A DNA stretch of 64,000 bases from Metaphire vulgaris (taxonomy: Eukaryota > Annelida > Clitellata > Crassiclitellata > Megascolecidae), in NCBI GenBank assembly GCA_018105865.1, contig CM030853.1, forward strand, positions 4,325,575-4,389,574, read 5' to 3'. The position numbers and the translations under genes are program-made. Positions 1-10,576 of the stretch are shown one piece after another. The notes beneath the pieces were generated by a model that saw only the letters and a list, made by a program, of their open reading frames with translations, had not been told where the DNA came from and searched no databases. Numbering within the stretch: the stretch's first letter is position 1; each line of letters begins with the position of its first letter.

Positions 1-397
1 CAAAAGCTTTTAACGGAGAAGATCAAATTGAAAAGAAATAAGGTTAGATGACAGTCGATATAGTGGAAACATGGCATTGCTTATTTTTCACTATAGTTTA
101 GCAACGTCTGGTTTTTAAATCCGCAGCCAGATCTACGCTCAAATTCGCCTGTAGATTTCCTTTGCACAGACGTAATCTCAGTTTTATCTCCAGTAGGCCT
201 AGTGTCATTTCGGAAAAGCCTCGCTCGCATAGGTACGCGGTAGGTAAGTCCTGACGAAGAGAGAGAACATGACTGCATGCTGCTTGATTTCTTAATAAAA
301 TTTAAGTGTAAATATTTTCGCAGGTCTACAAAAAACAGGCCGATTGCGCAGCCAAGGCATTCATTCAACAGCGGCTCTAAGATGGCTTTATTTCTAC
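1..397. other. intergenic, nothing recognised
   Basis: No supported gene. A 116-codon open frame lies on the minus strand but has no recognisable domain or splice context. A TAGGCCT palindrome sits near 194-200. Confidence 0.5.
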
Positions 398-1102
398 CAG
401 GGGCGTAGCCAGGAATTTGATTGGGGCACATAAATTTGTAATGACAACAAATGGAAAGAAAATTAAGATTACTGTTAATGAAAAGAATCTTGAACAGGTG
501 GACAAATTCACATATCTAGGAGCAATAATCAGCAGTAATGGAAATCTTGAAGAAGAAATAAACTCACGATTAAGTAATGAGGAGATTAAAAACTGTCTGG
601 AAAAGCAACAAAATCAGCATGAAAAACAAAGGAAGATTAATATGGCATGGAGTGTAGCAACTTATGGATGTGAAAGCTGGACCATCAAAAGAAAATTGAA
701 ATGTTTTCTCTCAGAACAATGCAAAGAATATCATGGACAGAAAAACAAACAAATGAAGAAGTCATGAAAAAAGCAAATACCAAACGAAAATTCTTTAACA
801 TCTGCCAAAGACGAAAATTGAGTTATTTTGGTCATATACAAAGAAACAACAAAGATAGCCTATACAGCAAACAACACAACAAGGTATCATGCCAGGAAAA
901 AGAAAAAGAGCGAACAGAAGATGGGTGGACGACATATAGAAGAATGGACTGGAATGGCTATAACAACAGCAATAAAAGCATCTAAAGAAAGAACTACCTG
1001 GAAATGCTTGATTCATGACGTCACCTCATCTTCAAATAATGAAGGAAAGAGGAAATGATGATGATGATGATGACATAAATTTATGGGGCATGTATTGGTA
1101 GC

Positions 1103-1105
<3 letters not shown>
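398..1105. mobile_element. hAT-like MITE left end (CAGGGGCGTAGCC), split by a LINE
   Basis: The sequence opens with CAGGGGCGTAGCCAGG, the same terminus as the complete elements at 2637, 32827 and 60679. At 437 it is interrupted by a LINE fragment and resumes at 1083 in GGGGCATGTATTGG-type sequence before running into a TA microsatellite. No right terminus was found, so this copy is incomplete. Confidence 0.6.
438..1072 (+). pseudogene. 5'-truncated LINE, C-terminal part of reverse-transcriptase ORF
   Basis: Open frames here encode pieces typical of the C-terminus of LINE reverse-transcriptase ORFs: a segment with DKFTYLGAIISSNG, then YGCESWTIK, then (frame changed) RISWTEKQTNEEV, FGHIQRNN and EEWTGM. 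The frame breaks several times, so it is not functional. The copy ends in an ATG/GATGAT run (about 1056-1072). It is flanked by a 10-bp direct repeat ACATAAATTT at 428-437 and 1073-1082, a target-site duplication that defines both ends. The clade (RTE- or CR1-related) cannot be fixed by eye. Confidence 0.8.

Positions 1106-1108
<3 letters not shown>

Positions 1109-1169
<61 letters not shown>
1109..1169. repeat. (TA)n microsatellite
   Basis: About 30 TA units, followed by further AT-rich sequence to about 1275. Confidence 0.95.
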
Positions 1170-1172
<3 letters not shown>

Positions 1173-1279
1173 GACATATATATTATATATAATTTATATT
1201 TTATGCATACATTATTTAATATATATATGCATAATTACATATGTTACATATACTGTATTATATATATATATATACTCAT

Positions 1280-2040
<761 letters not shown>

Positions 2041-2526
2041 GCATCTGCCTATACAGCTATACCGTATATATGTATGGGGAGACAGTAATTGATTGTAGAG
2101 AGTTGAGGATCCTGGAAACTGATTGTTCTCGTGCTGCTATCATTCTTTCTGATGTCCGAAAGGACAAGAAATGAGAGAAGGTCGTCTCGCTGATCTATTG
2201 ATTAACGTGCAGTAGGCTACGTTGAGGCTTCTATCAGTCGGCCAGCGTCAGCAATCTGCCGGTGACAGATGGGTGGTGTAACGTAACGTAATCAATGTAA
2301 TCTGTATCGTTCGCGTAAGCTTCGTTACAGACTTATTGAAATGCGTGAAACCGATGCCTTATAGCTTATACATTTCACGAATTTTTTTCATTTTGCCGCA
2401 TCATCATCGACAGACAGTGTTGCCACCTACCTCGACGAATGTCGCTCTTCGCCTGAAGAAATCCTCTGAAACTGAGCAACGCGTAGGCGAATATCACCGC
2501 GGATTCTGCTTTCAGCGATTCAAACA

Positions 2527-2566
2527 TGACGACGACGACGACGACGACGACGATGATGATGATGAT
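2527..2566. repeat. (GAC)n(GAT)n trinucleotide repeat
   Basis: A GAC run merges into a GAT run. In one frame it would code for poly-Asp, but no gene context supports that. Confidence 0.9.
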
Positions 2567-2636
2567 CAAAGATACTCCAAACTCTTCATTTCATCTGAAA
2601 TTGTTATGAACGAAACGATATGGTTGAAACCTCGGC

Positions 2637-2829
2637 CAGGGGCGTAGCGACGGGGGGAGGGGGGTATATCGGCATATATACCCCCAAATGAGTCTATCTT
2701 AAAGTTTTTAATGCGATTTACAAGTGGTTATATGTGGTTTATATGGTTATATATGTGGTTTATAGTTAAGATTTATACCAACCCAAAATATTTATACCCT
2801 CCCAAATCAAATTCCTGGCTATGCCCCTG
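2637..2829. mobile_element. hAT-like MITE, CAGGGGCGTAGC family, complete
   Basis: Terminal inverted repeats read CAGGGGCGTAGC at the left and GCTATGCCCCTG at the right. A perfect 8-bp duplication ACCTCGGC flanks the element (2629-2636 and 2830-2837). CAGNG termini with 8-bp duplications are the hAT signature. It has no coding capacity. Confidence 0.9.
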
Positions 2830-3173
2830 ACCTCGGCTAATCTAAACTATGCATGTCAGCTTACTCGGATAGGCCTATACAACACTACGGTATAGGCCCT
2901 AGACCCATATTGTTCTTCCCGTTTAATGGCTCCAGATAATAACGAGAACCGAATTTACAGTATGGTGGCGCCGTCCAGACTGTTGAGACAAGGGGGCGTC
3001 TACTTTCTCTTTCTTCCATTTTCCCTCCCTTTCTTCTACTTCCCTTCGTTCCCCTATATGCGTACCCTCTTCAGTCATCGAATCTCTTTTCGACAAAAGT
3101 TGTGCACGCATAAAACTAAGATTATTATTGCGCAATGTCATGCAGGGGGTATTTTTCAGGCAGTTGCGGTGTT

Positions 3174-3242
3174 ACACACACACACACACACACACACATA
3201 CACACACATACACACACATACACACACATACACACACACACA
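3174..3242. repeat. (CA)n with CATACA interruptions
   Basis: CA dinucleotides are broken regularly by TA, giving an ACACACAT period. Confidence 0.95.
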
Positions 3243-3414
3243 AACTACCATAGGCGTAAACTTCTATTGGGCCTCTAGGCTCGAGCTCACCCCACTTTTT
3301 AAGAGGCTACAATATAGGAAAAGGGGAAAGGTACACAGGTTGGGCCCCCCCCCACTTTTTCATCCAAGTTTACGCCAATGCACACTGCGGTCATTCGTTA
3401 CAGACCTGAATAAT

Positions 3415-3447
<33 letters not shown>
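3415..3447. repeat. (GCA)11 triplet repeat
   Basis: Eleven perfect units inside the CpG-dense block. Confidence 0.97.
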
Positions 3448-3448
<1 letters not shown>

Positions 3449-3590
3449 GCAGTTTTCGATCCGTCCGAATCGTTGTCGTCCGCGGTTGGACTATTGCGCG
3501 CCGCGATTTAACAATCCGTCGATTCGGGAGACAAGACGAACCCTCCTTTCTATACGCAGACGATCGACGTTCGAGCATCGGCAGCTGTCG

Positions 3591-3617
3591 CAGCAGCAGC
3601 AGCAGCAGCAGCAGCAG
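3591..3617. repeat. (CAG)9 triplet repeat
   Basis: Nine perfect units; the complement of the CTG run about 70 bp downstream. Confidence 0.97.
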
Positions 3618-3686
3618 CCGCCCTCCTAGTGGCAATCAGCGATCGCTGCTCGCTCGCGTCCGACGTTCGACAGCGTTGTGTTATGG

Positions 3687-3687
<1 letters not shown>

Positions 3688-3726
<39 letters not shown>
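3688..3726. repeat. (CTG)13 triplet repeat
   Basis: Thirteen perfect units. With the CAG run at 3591-3617 it forms an inverted repeat that could fold back. Confidence 0.97.
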
Positions 3727-3728
<2 letters not shown>

Positions 3729-3916
3729 GTATATCGCGGAGCGTTCAGAAACAGCTGTCGTTCTGCGCGGCGTCGACTTACGTACTTACATACCGGGTCC
3801 GCGGGAACGGAGTTTTGCCGGTCGAACGCACGCTTAAACCGCCGTTTGGCGCTACATAACGGCACGATTCCGACGCCCGACATTGATAAATCATTCACAC
3901 TTCGCTTGCCGCAAGA

Positions 3917-3918
<2 letters not shown>

Positions 3919-3958
<40 letters not shown>
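3919..3958. repeat. (TA)n microsatellite
   Basis: About 20 TA units immediately left of the pogo-like MITE. Confidence 0.95.
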
Positions 3959-3960
<2 letters not shown>

Positions 3961-3969
3961 CTGTATATA

Positions 3970-4144
3970 CAGTAGAACTTCGTTATGGCGTATTTAGCGG
4001 GTCTGTAAAATTTGGTATACGTTATATCCGAGGTGCGTTATATCTAATACCATAAAACACAGTATAGCTCATCACACGGGACCGTACATTGTAGTACGCT
4101 ATATAACCAAATATACGTTATAACCGAGCGCGTTATAACGAAGT

Positions 4145-4149
<5 letters not shown>
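3970..4149. mobile_element. pogo/Tigger-like MITE
   Basis: The left end CAGTAGAACTTCGTTAT and the right end ATAACGAAGTTTCTA form imperfect terminal inverted repeats, with TA on both sides. Internal GTTATA/TATAAC segments are also inverted. CAGTNGAAC termini with a TA duplication are typical of pogo/Tigger elements. No transposase is present. Confidence 0.7.

Positions 4150-4212
<63 letters not shown>
4148..4212. repeat. (TA)n microsatellite
   Basis: About 32 TA units, followed by a short GT-rich tract to about 4241. Confidence 0.95.
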
Positions 4213-4214
<2 letters not shown>

Positions 4215-4255
4215 GTGTGTGTGTGTCTCTCTGTGTGTGTGTACGGTCAGTGGAC

Positions 4256-4292
4256 CTGCGTGATGTATCAGTATAAATGATACATCACGCAG
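4256..4292. repeat. perfect 15-bp-arm hairpin
   Basis: The arms CTGCGTGATGTATCA and TGATACATCACGCAG are perfectly complementary around a 7-base loop (GTATAAA). The function is unknown. Confidence 0.9.
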
Positions 4293-4299
4293 TATATCA

Positions 4300-5181
4300 G
4301 TTGCTGTTAATATTAGCTGATTCTTTGTCATCCCCCACCCCAGCTGCCAAGATGAAATGGCGCCGTCCGGTCTGATGCGATAGTTTTTCTTCGGAACCGT
4401 CGTTAGTGTATAGCCACCAGGGAAGGAGATACACAGAGGCCGTCCCCTTATTCGGGCAAAAACTAATTGTTAGATTCGCGCAAAAAATCCGATGAGAAAT
4501 TTATTGGATGTGGGCGGAGGGGGGCTAGAATGATTCCTGACAAGTTGTCACGTAGTCTGAAAAAATTGGTCATAAGCTCGACATTTTAAATTAATATTAC
4601 GGAAAACATATTTTTTAATTTTTTTTGCGCTGTAGGGGGACTTTTTGAAATTTCTTTATGATGGGAAGATTAATTTTTTTCAAGACGTTTCAGATATTAA
4701 ATATCTGAAAACATATTTTTTAAAAATTTTAACAAAATCAAAACGCCCAGAGCAACAACATGCTGTAGTAGGCCCTAATCTTTTGAAATTTCTTTATGAT
4801 GGAGAGTAGATTTTTGAAAGACTGCGTACAGTATAGTGTGCGTTTTGAAATGTAAGGTTAGAACCAAGCGTCGCATTGGTGAGCGTTACACAACTTTTTC
4901 TCTTTAGTGTGCGTTTTGAATAAAATCTTTAGAATAAAATCAGGAAGAACAGTATATATTGACGATCCTTGCACGATTTTACGCATTGATAATCGAGAAT
5001 CAAGAAAACCTGATTTTAGGTCCCTAATTCGAGTGTTTCGTCACTCCGCTGAAAGTTTTGCATATCTATACGCAGCTACTGTAACAATAGTTCTTCCATT
5101 CGTTAAAAATCATATAGGCCTACAGAGAATCGATTTTATAATATTTTTGTCTTCTATAAAACTTTTAATACAAGGAACCAG

Positions 5182-5182
<1 letters not shown>
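4300..5182. other. intergenic, nothing recognised
   Basis: AT-rich sequence without a supported gene. A short phrase (CTTTTTGAAATTTCTTTATG-like) occurs twice, near 4640 and 4780, and may be a decayed local duplication. Confidence 0.5.

Positions 5183-5243
<61 letters not shown>
5183..5243. repeat. (TA)n microsatellite
   Basis: About 30 TA units. Confidence 0.95.
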
Positions 5244-5245
<2 letters not shown>

Positions 5246-6087
5246 CGATCGACTTTGTAGCCATTTGACTCGATGCTCGGCAGAGATCTCTTTTGTTGAT
5301 GTGACGATGTCCCTCGTACTCGTAGGCCCTATACTGTCAATGGCAGTGGCTAGTTGTTTTCAAACCAACAGTCTCCGCAATTCATTGCCTACAACATCAT
5401 TTCGTGAAACCAGCGCACTACACCTTTTAAATTAAAAGAGCCTATATGATGCGATTTGTTGAAAAAATATTTATAACCATGCATATGAAGGCTTTAAATT
5501 GCGCTCTGTTCTTTAACTCTTAACTGAACTTTAGTTCATCTCTTATGTATAGACTAAAGAAGGCCTACAGAGTTACTGTAGGCCTATAAAGAAAAAAATA
5601 CAGATAATTAATTAATTTATTCTGTTATTCGATCCATACAATTTCTAAAATCCATGAATTTGTCGACGTGGCTCTTTTGGATTCGTCCTCCGTAAGGAGC
5701 AGTGGCGGATTTGCCACAGTACAATTGGTAGGCCTACATCGGTATCGGGCCCACCTGCATAAATTAAAATTTAGGGGCCCACCTTTTCCATTACAATTTT
5801 TAAAATGATTCTAAAACTATTTCTTCCTTTAAATAAGACCGAGGCAAATGACCTTCTTTTAGTCTTTGTCCATTTCTCTTCCCATCCTTTCCCTTCTTTT
5901 TAATCTTTTCGCCTTTTTTCCTTCATCCTTTCTCCTTCTTTACCCTGCTTACAAGTAGCCTAATTATCAGCACAATGACTTTTAAAATATTAGTGACGTC
6001 TGGTGCAGCATAAACAATAGCGGTGAGTGTTCTAAAAATCATTGTTTTCTGGATGAGCTAACTAGTGCGTGCATGGGGCGTCCTTGG
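5244..6087. other. intergenic, nothing recognised
   Basis: No supported gene. AGGCCTA palindromes cluster at about 5116, 5562, 5580 and 5729. A single MITE-like terminus (CAGTGGCGGATTTGCC) near 5700 has no partner. Confidence 0.5.
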
Positions 6088-6220
6088 TCAGATCTCCGCC
6101 TTCCGCCCCCGCAACCGTATATAGGCGGTCCTGCTGTGGTACCGGGCGAAGACACGCCAGTCATGTAGCTTCTGCGGCCTCTTCACCCTAATTTTCTCCG
6201 AGGCGGTGTTGGCATGGATG
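6088..6220 (-). pseudogene. unrecognised coding-like fragment
   Basis: On the minus strand a stretch of about 43 codons ends at a TGA at 6088-6090 and contains ASEKIRVKRPQK and WRVFARYHSRTAY. It is GC- and CpG-rich, unlike its flanks, and its upstream side is cut by the MITE at 6221. It could be a transposon relic or the last exon of an unknown gene; I do not recognise the family. Confidence 0.25.
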
Positions 6221-6407
6221 CAGTGGCGGCTCCACCGGGGGCAGGAGGGGCCCGTGCCCCTATTGAGTGCCTGGCCCCCCAGTGGCCCCCCAGTTGGGAC
6301 CCTATACTTAATGATACATACATTAAACAACAAATAGTTGGCCCCCATGATTAGAAGTTGTCCCCCCAACGGCCCCCTCCACTTGCCAAATCCTAGAGCC
6401 GCCACTG
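6221..6407. mobile_element. hAT-like MITE, CAGTGGCGGCTCC family
   Basis: The termini are CAGTGGCGGCTCC and GAGCCGCCACTG, flanked by a perfect 8-bp duplication CATGGATG (6213-6220, 6408-6415). It is nearly identical to the element at 6947-7136 and related to those at 24285 and 39511. Confidence 0.93.
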
Positions 6408-6470
6408 CATGGATGACAAAGACTCAGAGGAACTCACAGGATTCATTAAGCAAGTATATACAGGGTGGTC

Positions 6471-6697
6471 CAATAAACCGGTGACATATTTATTTTCGCA
6501 ACCCCTAAGTCAGAATGCATGAAATCTGCATGGTCTACTTCTGCGCTATTATAATAAACATGCATGCAGTCATTTAGGATTGTCTATCAATCTCCAAGGC
6601 GCAGCTGCGCCACCTAGCGAAAACCAAGGTACGGGTAGGACGCGTTAATCGAAAATGAGCTTTGGATGGTAGGCACCGGTTTTATTGCGCCACCCTG
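6471..6697. mobile_element. mariner-like MITE (CAGGGTGG termini)
   Basis: The left end CAGGGTGGTCCAATAAACCGG and the right end CCGGTTTTATTGCGCCACCCTG are inverted copies. TA precedes the left end; the right side reads TG, probably a mutated TA. CAGGGTG termini are typical of Tc1/mariner. Confidence 0.7.
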
Positions 6698-6946
6698 TGT
6701 ATACATTCTACCACATTTTAAAAGTGTCTTCATATTATTTCCTGCAATTGGTCAGAAACAAATGACGATCTGGTCAGGCTTCTGCTAGATCAGCAATGGC
6801 GTAGCCATGGGGGGACTACGGGGGGCAGCCCCACTATTCGATTGATTCCGAGGACGAAGGAGAGTGACATGAGAGGAAGATCGAGTGGATTGAGGATGTT
6901 GCGGCGTATTCAGATTTCGTCGGTAGACTGGTCTTGATGCATGAAG

Positions 6947-7136
6947 CAGTGGCGGCTCCACCGGGGGGGGCAGGGTGGGACCGTGCCCCTATTGAGTGCC
7001 TGCCCCCCAGTGGCCCCTCCAGTTGGGACCCTATACTTAATGCTACATACATTAAACAACAAATGGTTGGCCCCCATGATTAGAAGTTGCCACCCCAACG
7101 GCCCCCCCCACTTGCCAAATCCTAGAGCCGCCACTG
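6947..7136. mobile_element. hAT-like MITE, CAGTGGCGGCTCC family
   Basis: Second close copy, in the same orientation as the one at 6221 and about 0.54 kb downstream. It has its own perfect 8-bp duplication GCATGAAG (6939-6946, 7137-7144), so it is an independent insertion and not a tandem duplication. Confidence 0.93.
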
Positions 7137-7247
7137 GCATGAAGTGAGTAATAAGTCATTGATTTATTTTTTTATTTTATGTGTTCTGTTCTTTTCAAAT
7201 GTACGGATGCAATTTAGCAATTAGACCCAACGTTACGATGATATTGG

Positions 7248-7594
7248 CCAGTGTTTATTCCAGCCACCTAGACATTGGGGGAGGGGAGTTTAACATGTTA
7301 GGGGGGACATAGTTTGTCATGCTTGGGAAGCAAAAAAAGTCATCCAATCTTATATTTTCCCTCGGAATACGTCTGACAAGCAAAAAAGGTTATCGTTCTA
7401 TTTTTTTAACCTTTCGAAGTGCCTGACAAACAAAAAGGTAATCCTTATAGGCCAATTTGTTCCATCTCCAAGTCCCAAAAATCTCCCCGTCGTTCTTTTG
7501 GGGGAGAATTACACCCCACAAGCCTAAACATAAAAAAATTTGGGGGAAATTTTTGGGGAGGGGAATCCCCAGAGAAGGCCTAGAATAAACACTG
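7248..7594. mobile_element. hAT-like MITE, CAGTGTTTATTCC family
   Basis: The termini CAGTGTTTATTCCA and GAATAAACACTG are inverted, flanked by GATATTGG on both sides (7240-7247, 7595-7602). The interior carries CTGACAAGCAAAAAAGG (near 7373) and CTGACAAACAAAAAGG (near 7423), inverse forms of a motif shared with other MITEs in this window. Confidence 0.85.
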
Positions 7595-7602
7595 GATATT
7601 GG

Positions 7603-8469
7603 CCGATCAGACATAGGCCCCTATAGACAAGGCTTCAATGCCTGAAGAGCATTGATACATATCAGCTTAACGGAAAGTTTTAAATCGCTGCTGCCACCTG
7701 GCGAATAGAAGTAAAACATTTCGCGTTTTACGAATGCTACAAACAAATCAATTGCTCTATAGTCATCTAATGCTATTTCATGCCATAAACTTTACCCAGA
7801 TTGAGCGCTCGTGAATAAAACAAACGTCATGAATAAGCTGGTGCATTGCGCCAAGCCCCAGTTGGGCTTAATCTACATACATTAAAAACTAATGGTTGTT
7901 TTTTAGGCCTAGTTGTTCCCTCATTTAAATTTGGTGTTTAACTTTTAGGTTTTACTTTAGGTTTTACACAGTGGCGTTGCCAATTTTCCGGAATGGAGGG
8001 ATGGACTACATATATTTCTACAGATCAACATAAATTTTAGTCTCGACTAAGGATCTGGAGAGAGTGCTGTGTGTTTCCTGAACGGGGTCCCAGTCAAAAT
8101 TTTAAAGTAATAATAGATTCAAATCTTGAGATTTTACGCATATTCATCGCACTATATGATAGCATATTGACCCACTGAAACATGTTTTCAATGTCATTAG
8201 TTCTCCTAAAGGGGTCTGGAGCCGAGCCCTACCTTCAAATCGTGAACACTAGAGCAAAATTTCCGTCTTTAATATAGGCCTAACATGTATTCGGCAATCA
8301 CCTTACCGCACATTAGATCAAATGCTCTTAATTAATGTTTCAGAAAGAATTTCCCCTGGTGTTGGCCTGCTCCCAGACCCCCACGTCATCTGCCCCTTTT
8401 GTGGCTGCGATAATTTCTTGCAAAAAGTTACAAAAATTTTAAAATTTGTTTAATGAGCAGTTTACCGAA
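7603..8469. other. intergenic, nothing recognised
   Basis: AT-rich sequence with no supported gene; AGGCCTA palindromes near 7906 and 8276. Confidence 0.5.
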
Positions 8470-8759
8470 CGTTCAGGTGAATCTTCTGGATTTTCGGTCG
8501 ACCGTCTCCCGAGAAGCGGATTAGCCGTCGTTGTGCTGGTGTGCGTCGTTTGTCTCAGTCTATTGGTCGAGACTATTCTATGGTTGAGACTAGTCGATCG
8601 AGTCTCTGAAGATTTGGTCGACAGGATACTTGTGTTAAACCGGATTAAAATCGCATTTTCCTACGAATTTGTCCGTTGTGCACGGGTCGAGCGACGCATT
8701 TATTGGTGAAACAGAGGGTGAATCGAAAGACGAGGGCAAACGGCTGGGTGTACAGTGCG
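8470..8759 (+). promoter_or_regulatory. probable GW182 5' UTR exon and promoter region
   Basis: A strong splice donor (CGG|GTAAGT) lies at 8759/8760 at the end of a moderately GC- and CpG-richer stretch. No coding exon uses it in frame, and the first GW182 coding exon has a good acceptor at 10528, so this looks like a non-coding first exon joined to it. The transcription start was not determined; the left boundary is arbitrary. The 87-codon open frame crossing it ends before the donor and has no homology I recognise. Confidence 0.45.
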
Positions 8760-10527
8760 GGTAAGTTACTTGGTGGCGGACGCAACCGCCCCCCGCCCCA
8801 TCTCATCCGACTGCGCATTTTTTCGTTATAACGGGTTTCGATTTCCTAATTTTGCTGAAATTAGAGCATTTCAAGCAGTTTTTCGGAAATTTCTACCGTG
8901 CGCTTTCTTTATTTCGCAGTAAATGAGGATTTTCTTTTGTCTGGGAATATTTTCGATTGTATACTGTGGCTTATATTTTATCACTATTAACAAACGTACG
9001 TTTTCATGAATAGCTGCAAAGTCACGTAACCATCGGGACTGCGGTTAAAAGGCAGTGTTTTGCTCGTACAGGTGCACGCAGTTTAATTATTTTGTTCTGT
9101 TGTTTTCGTTATTTTGCTATAAGGCCGATCAGATGCACTAGTACTGATAGTTTCATTATGGTGACTTACTTTGTTATGGGATGTGATTATACCACTTTTA
9201 AATAATTATTAAGAAATTATGAGATGAGATGAGATCAATTTTAAGAATATTGTTCACTAAAAAAGTTTTCTGCCATTTTGAAACATAGAATTACCTTGGG
9301 GCTGTCCATTAATTACGTCAACAATTTAGGGGGAGAGGGGGTTTGAAAAAGTTTGACAGTTGTTGACAGAGGGGGGGGTCAAGAGAAGTTGACGTCAACA
9401 ATTTCACTTTTTTAAAATAATAAAAAAATAGGAAATTTCATGGAATACTACTTATTGCAATGGAAAAAAGCATGGCAAAAAGGTCATCACCACCACATTT
9501 TGACACTCGATGAGCAAAAAAGTGAAAAATTGTCATTACAAAAAAATAATAACATTGTTATTGGGACCTATCATTGATCTTGGGGGTCAAAAGTTTTGAC
9601 GTAATTATGGGGTTTAAGTGAAAGTTGACAGTTGTTGACAAGGGGAGGGAGTCAAAAATTGCCCAGAAATTGTTGACATAATTAATGGACAGCCCCTTGG
9701 GCATTTCATAATGATTGTGCTTGAATAAATGCTGAGATCTTGAGTAGTTGAAATTTATGTGGACATTAGCGTTTGAGATTCCTAAATGTGAAACAAGTGA
9801 AGCCTTTTGTTCTCTTCATGTATTTGTTGTTGGTGGTGTGTTATGATGGTGTTATTTTGATAAATTGCGTCTGGCTACAGGTTTAGTTAAAATATACATG
9901 TAGAGTATTTGCTTCATTGGCAGAAAATCAACGTGCATTAACAGCACCCAGTTTTCATTAAGATTTGAGACCTCAAAGATTAAAATAAAATTAAGAGCTT
10001 TAACCACTGGTGCCAGTTTTGAATTGTTCCTTAATTTTAGCATCATATTATTGCTAGATTTATGTGATGTCTTATCGCTTATAGACTTGAATAGGTCTGA
10101 TGTAAGACAGGACAAGGTTTTTGAATATTTAGTTAGGCTTTGCTGCAAAGTTGCATTTAAGAAGGGGTTATTTAAGAAGCTTTGTCTGGCAGAATTTTTA
10201 GCTTGTGTACTATTATGGATAAATTATTTTAAAATGTGCCATCATTCTTGGATTTTTCCTGTTTACCAGACAAGCTACATACCTCAAGTGTTACAAATTT
10301 AAATGAGACAGAGGCTGAAGTATATTTTATGATTTTAGGCAAAATGGGTGATAAAAGCATTGTCAACGATACTAGTCTTTGCACATAGCAAACTGGCTTG
10401 CCTGAAACCATTTCAAGTTGATTGGTAAAAGTTAAGTGTGTGGTTTTATTTTATTTTTTGATACTTATATATTTATATTAATCAGCATGAATGCCTATAA
10501 ATTTTGTTCTGTTTCTGTTGTTTAAAG
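8760..10527 (+). other. putative GW182 intron 1
   Basis: AT-rich; it holds one MITE (9298-9696) and no coding signal. Confidence 0.45.
9298..9696. mobile_element. MITE with GGGGCTGTCCATTAATTACG termini
   Basis: The left end GGGGCTGTCCATTAATTACG is matched at the right by ATTAATGGACAGCCCC. CTTG occurs at both edges, so a short duplication is likely, but superfamily is unclear. Internal GTTGACAGTTGTTGACA-like segments repeat at both ends. Confidence 0.75.
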
Positions 10528-10576
10528 CTGCAAGTCCCAATGGCTACAGAATTTGAAAGTCAGGAGTTACATAAAG
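10528..10576 (+). CDS. gw: GW182 exon with initiator Met
   Basis: The acceptor TTTAAAG|CTGCAAG follows a long pyrimidine tract. ATG at 10540-10542 opens MATEFESQELHK, and the donor is AAAG|GTCATA. It ends in phase 1, exactly what the next exon needs (G plus AA gives Glu). This start was chosen because there is no in-frame ATG upstream and the only rival is ATG 11364 in the next exon. Confidence 0.75.

Larger units (their letters stand above)
3400..3890. promoter_or_regulatory. CpG-dense island with three CAG/CTG runs
   Basis: This block is rich in CpG (many TCG, CGA and GCG steps) in an AT-rich, CpG-poor neighbourhood. It carries (GCA)11 at 3415-3447, (CAG)9 at 3591-3617 and (CTG)13 at 3688-3726. 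A 303-codon open frame crosses it but is mostly repeat-encoded Ala, Ser and Leu, and I do not accept it as a gene. A promoter or 5' UTR region, for GW182 or for an unrecognised transcript, is the best reading. Confidence 0.45.

Noticed and set aside
2926..3837. 303-codon plus-strand open frame
   Set aside because: Mostly encoded by CA, CAG and CTG repeats, with no domain, biased composition and equally long frames on the opposite strand.
5700..5990. MITE starting CAGTGGCGGATTTGCC
   Set aside because: Only one terminus could be found; no inverted partner or duplication.
7976..8060. MITE starting CAGTGGCGTTGCC
   Set aside because: No matching right end or duplication.
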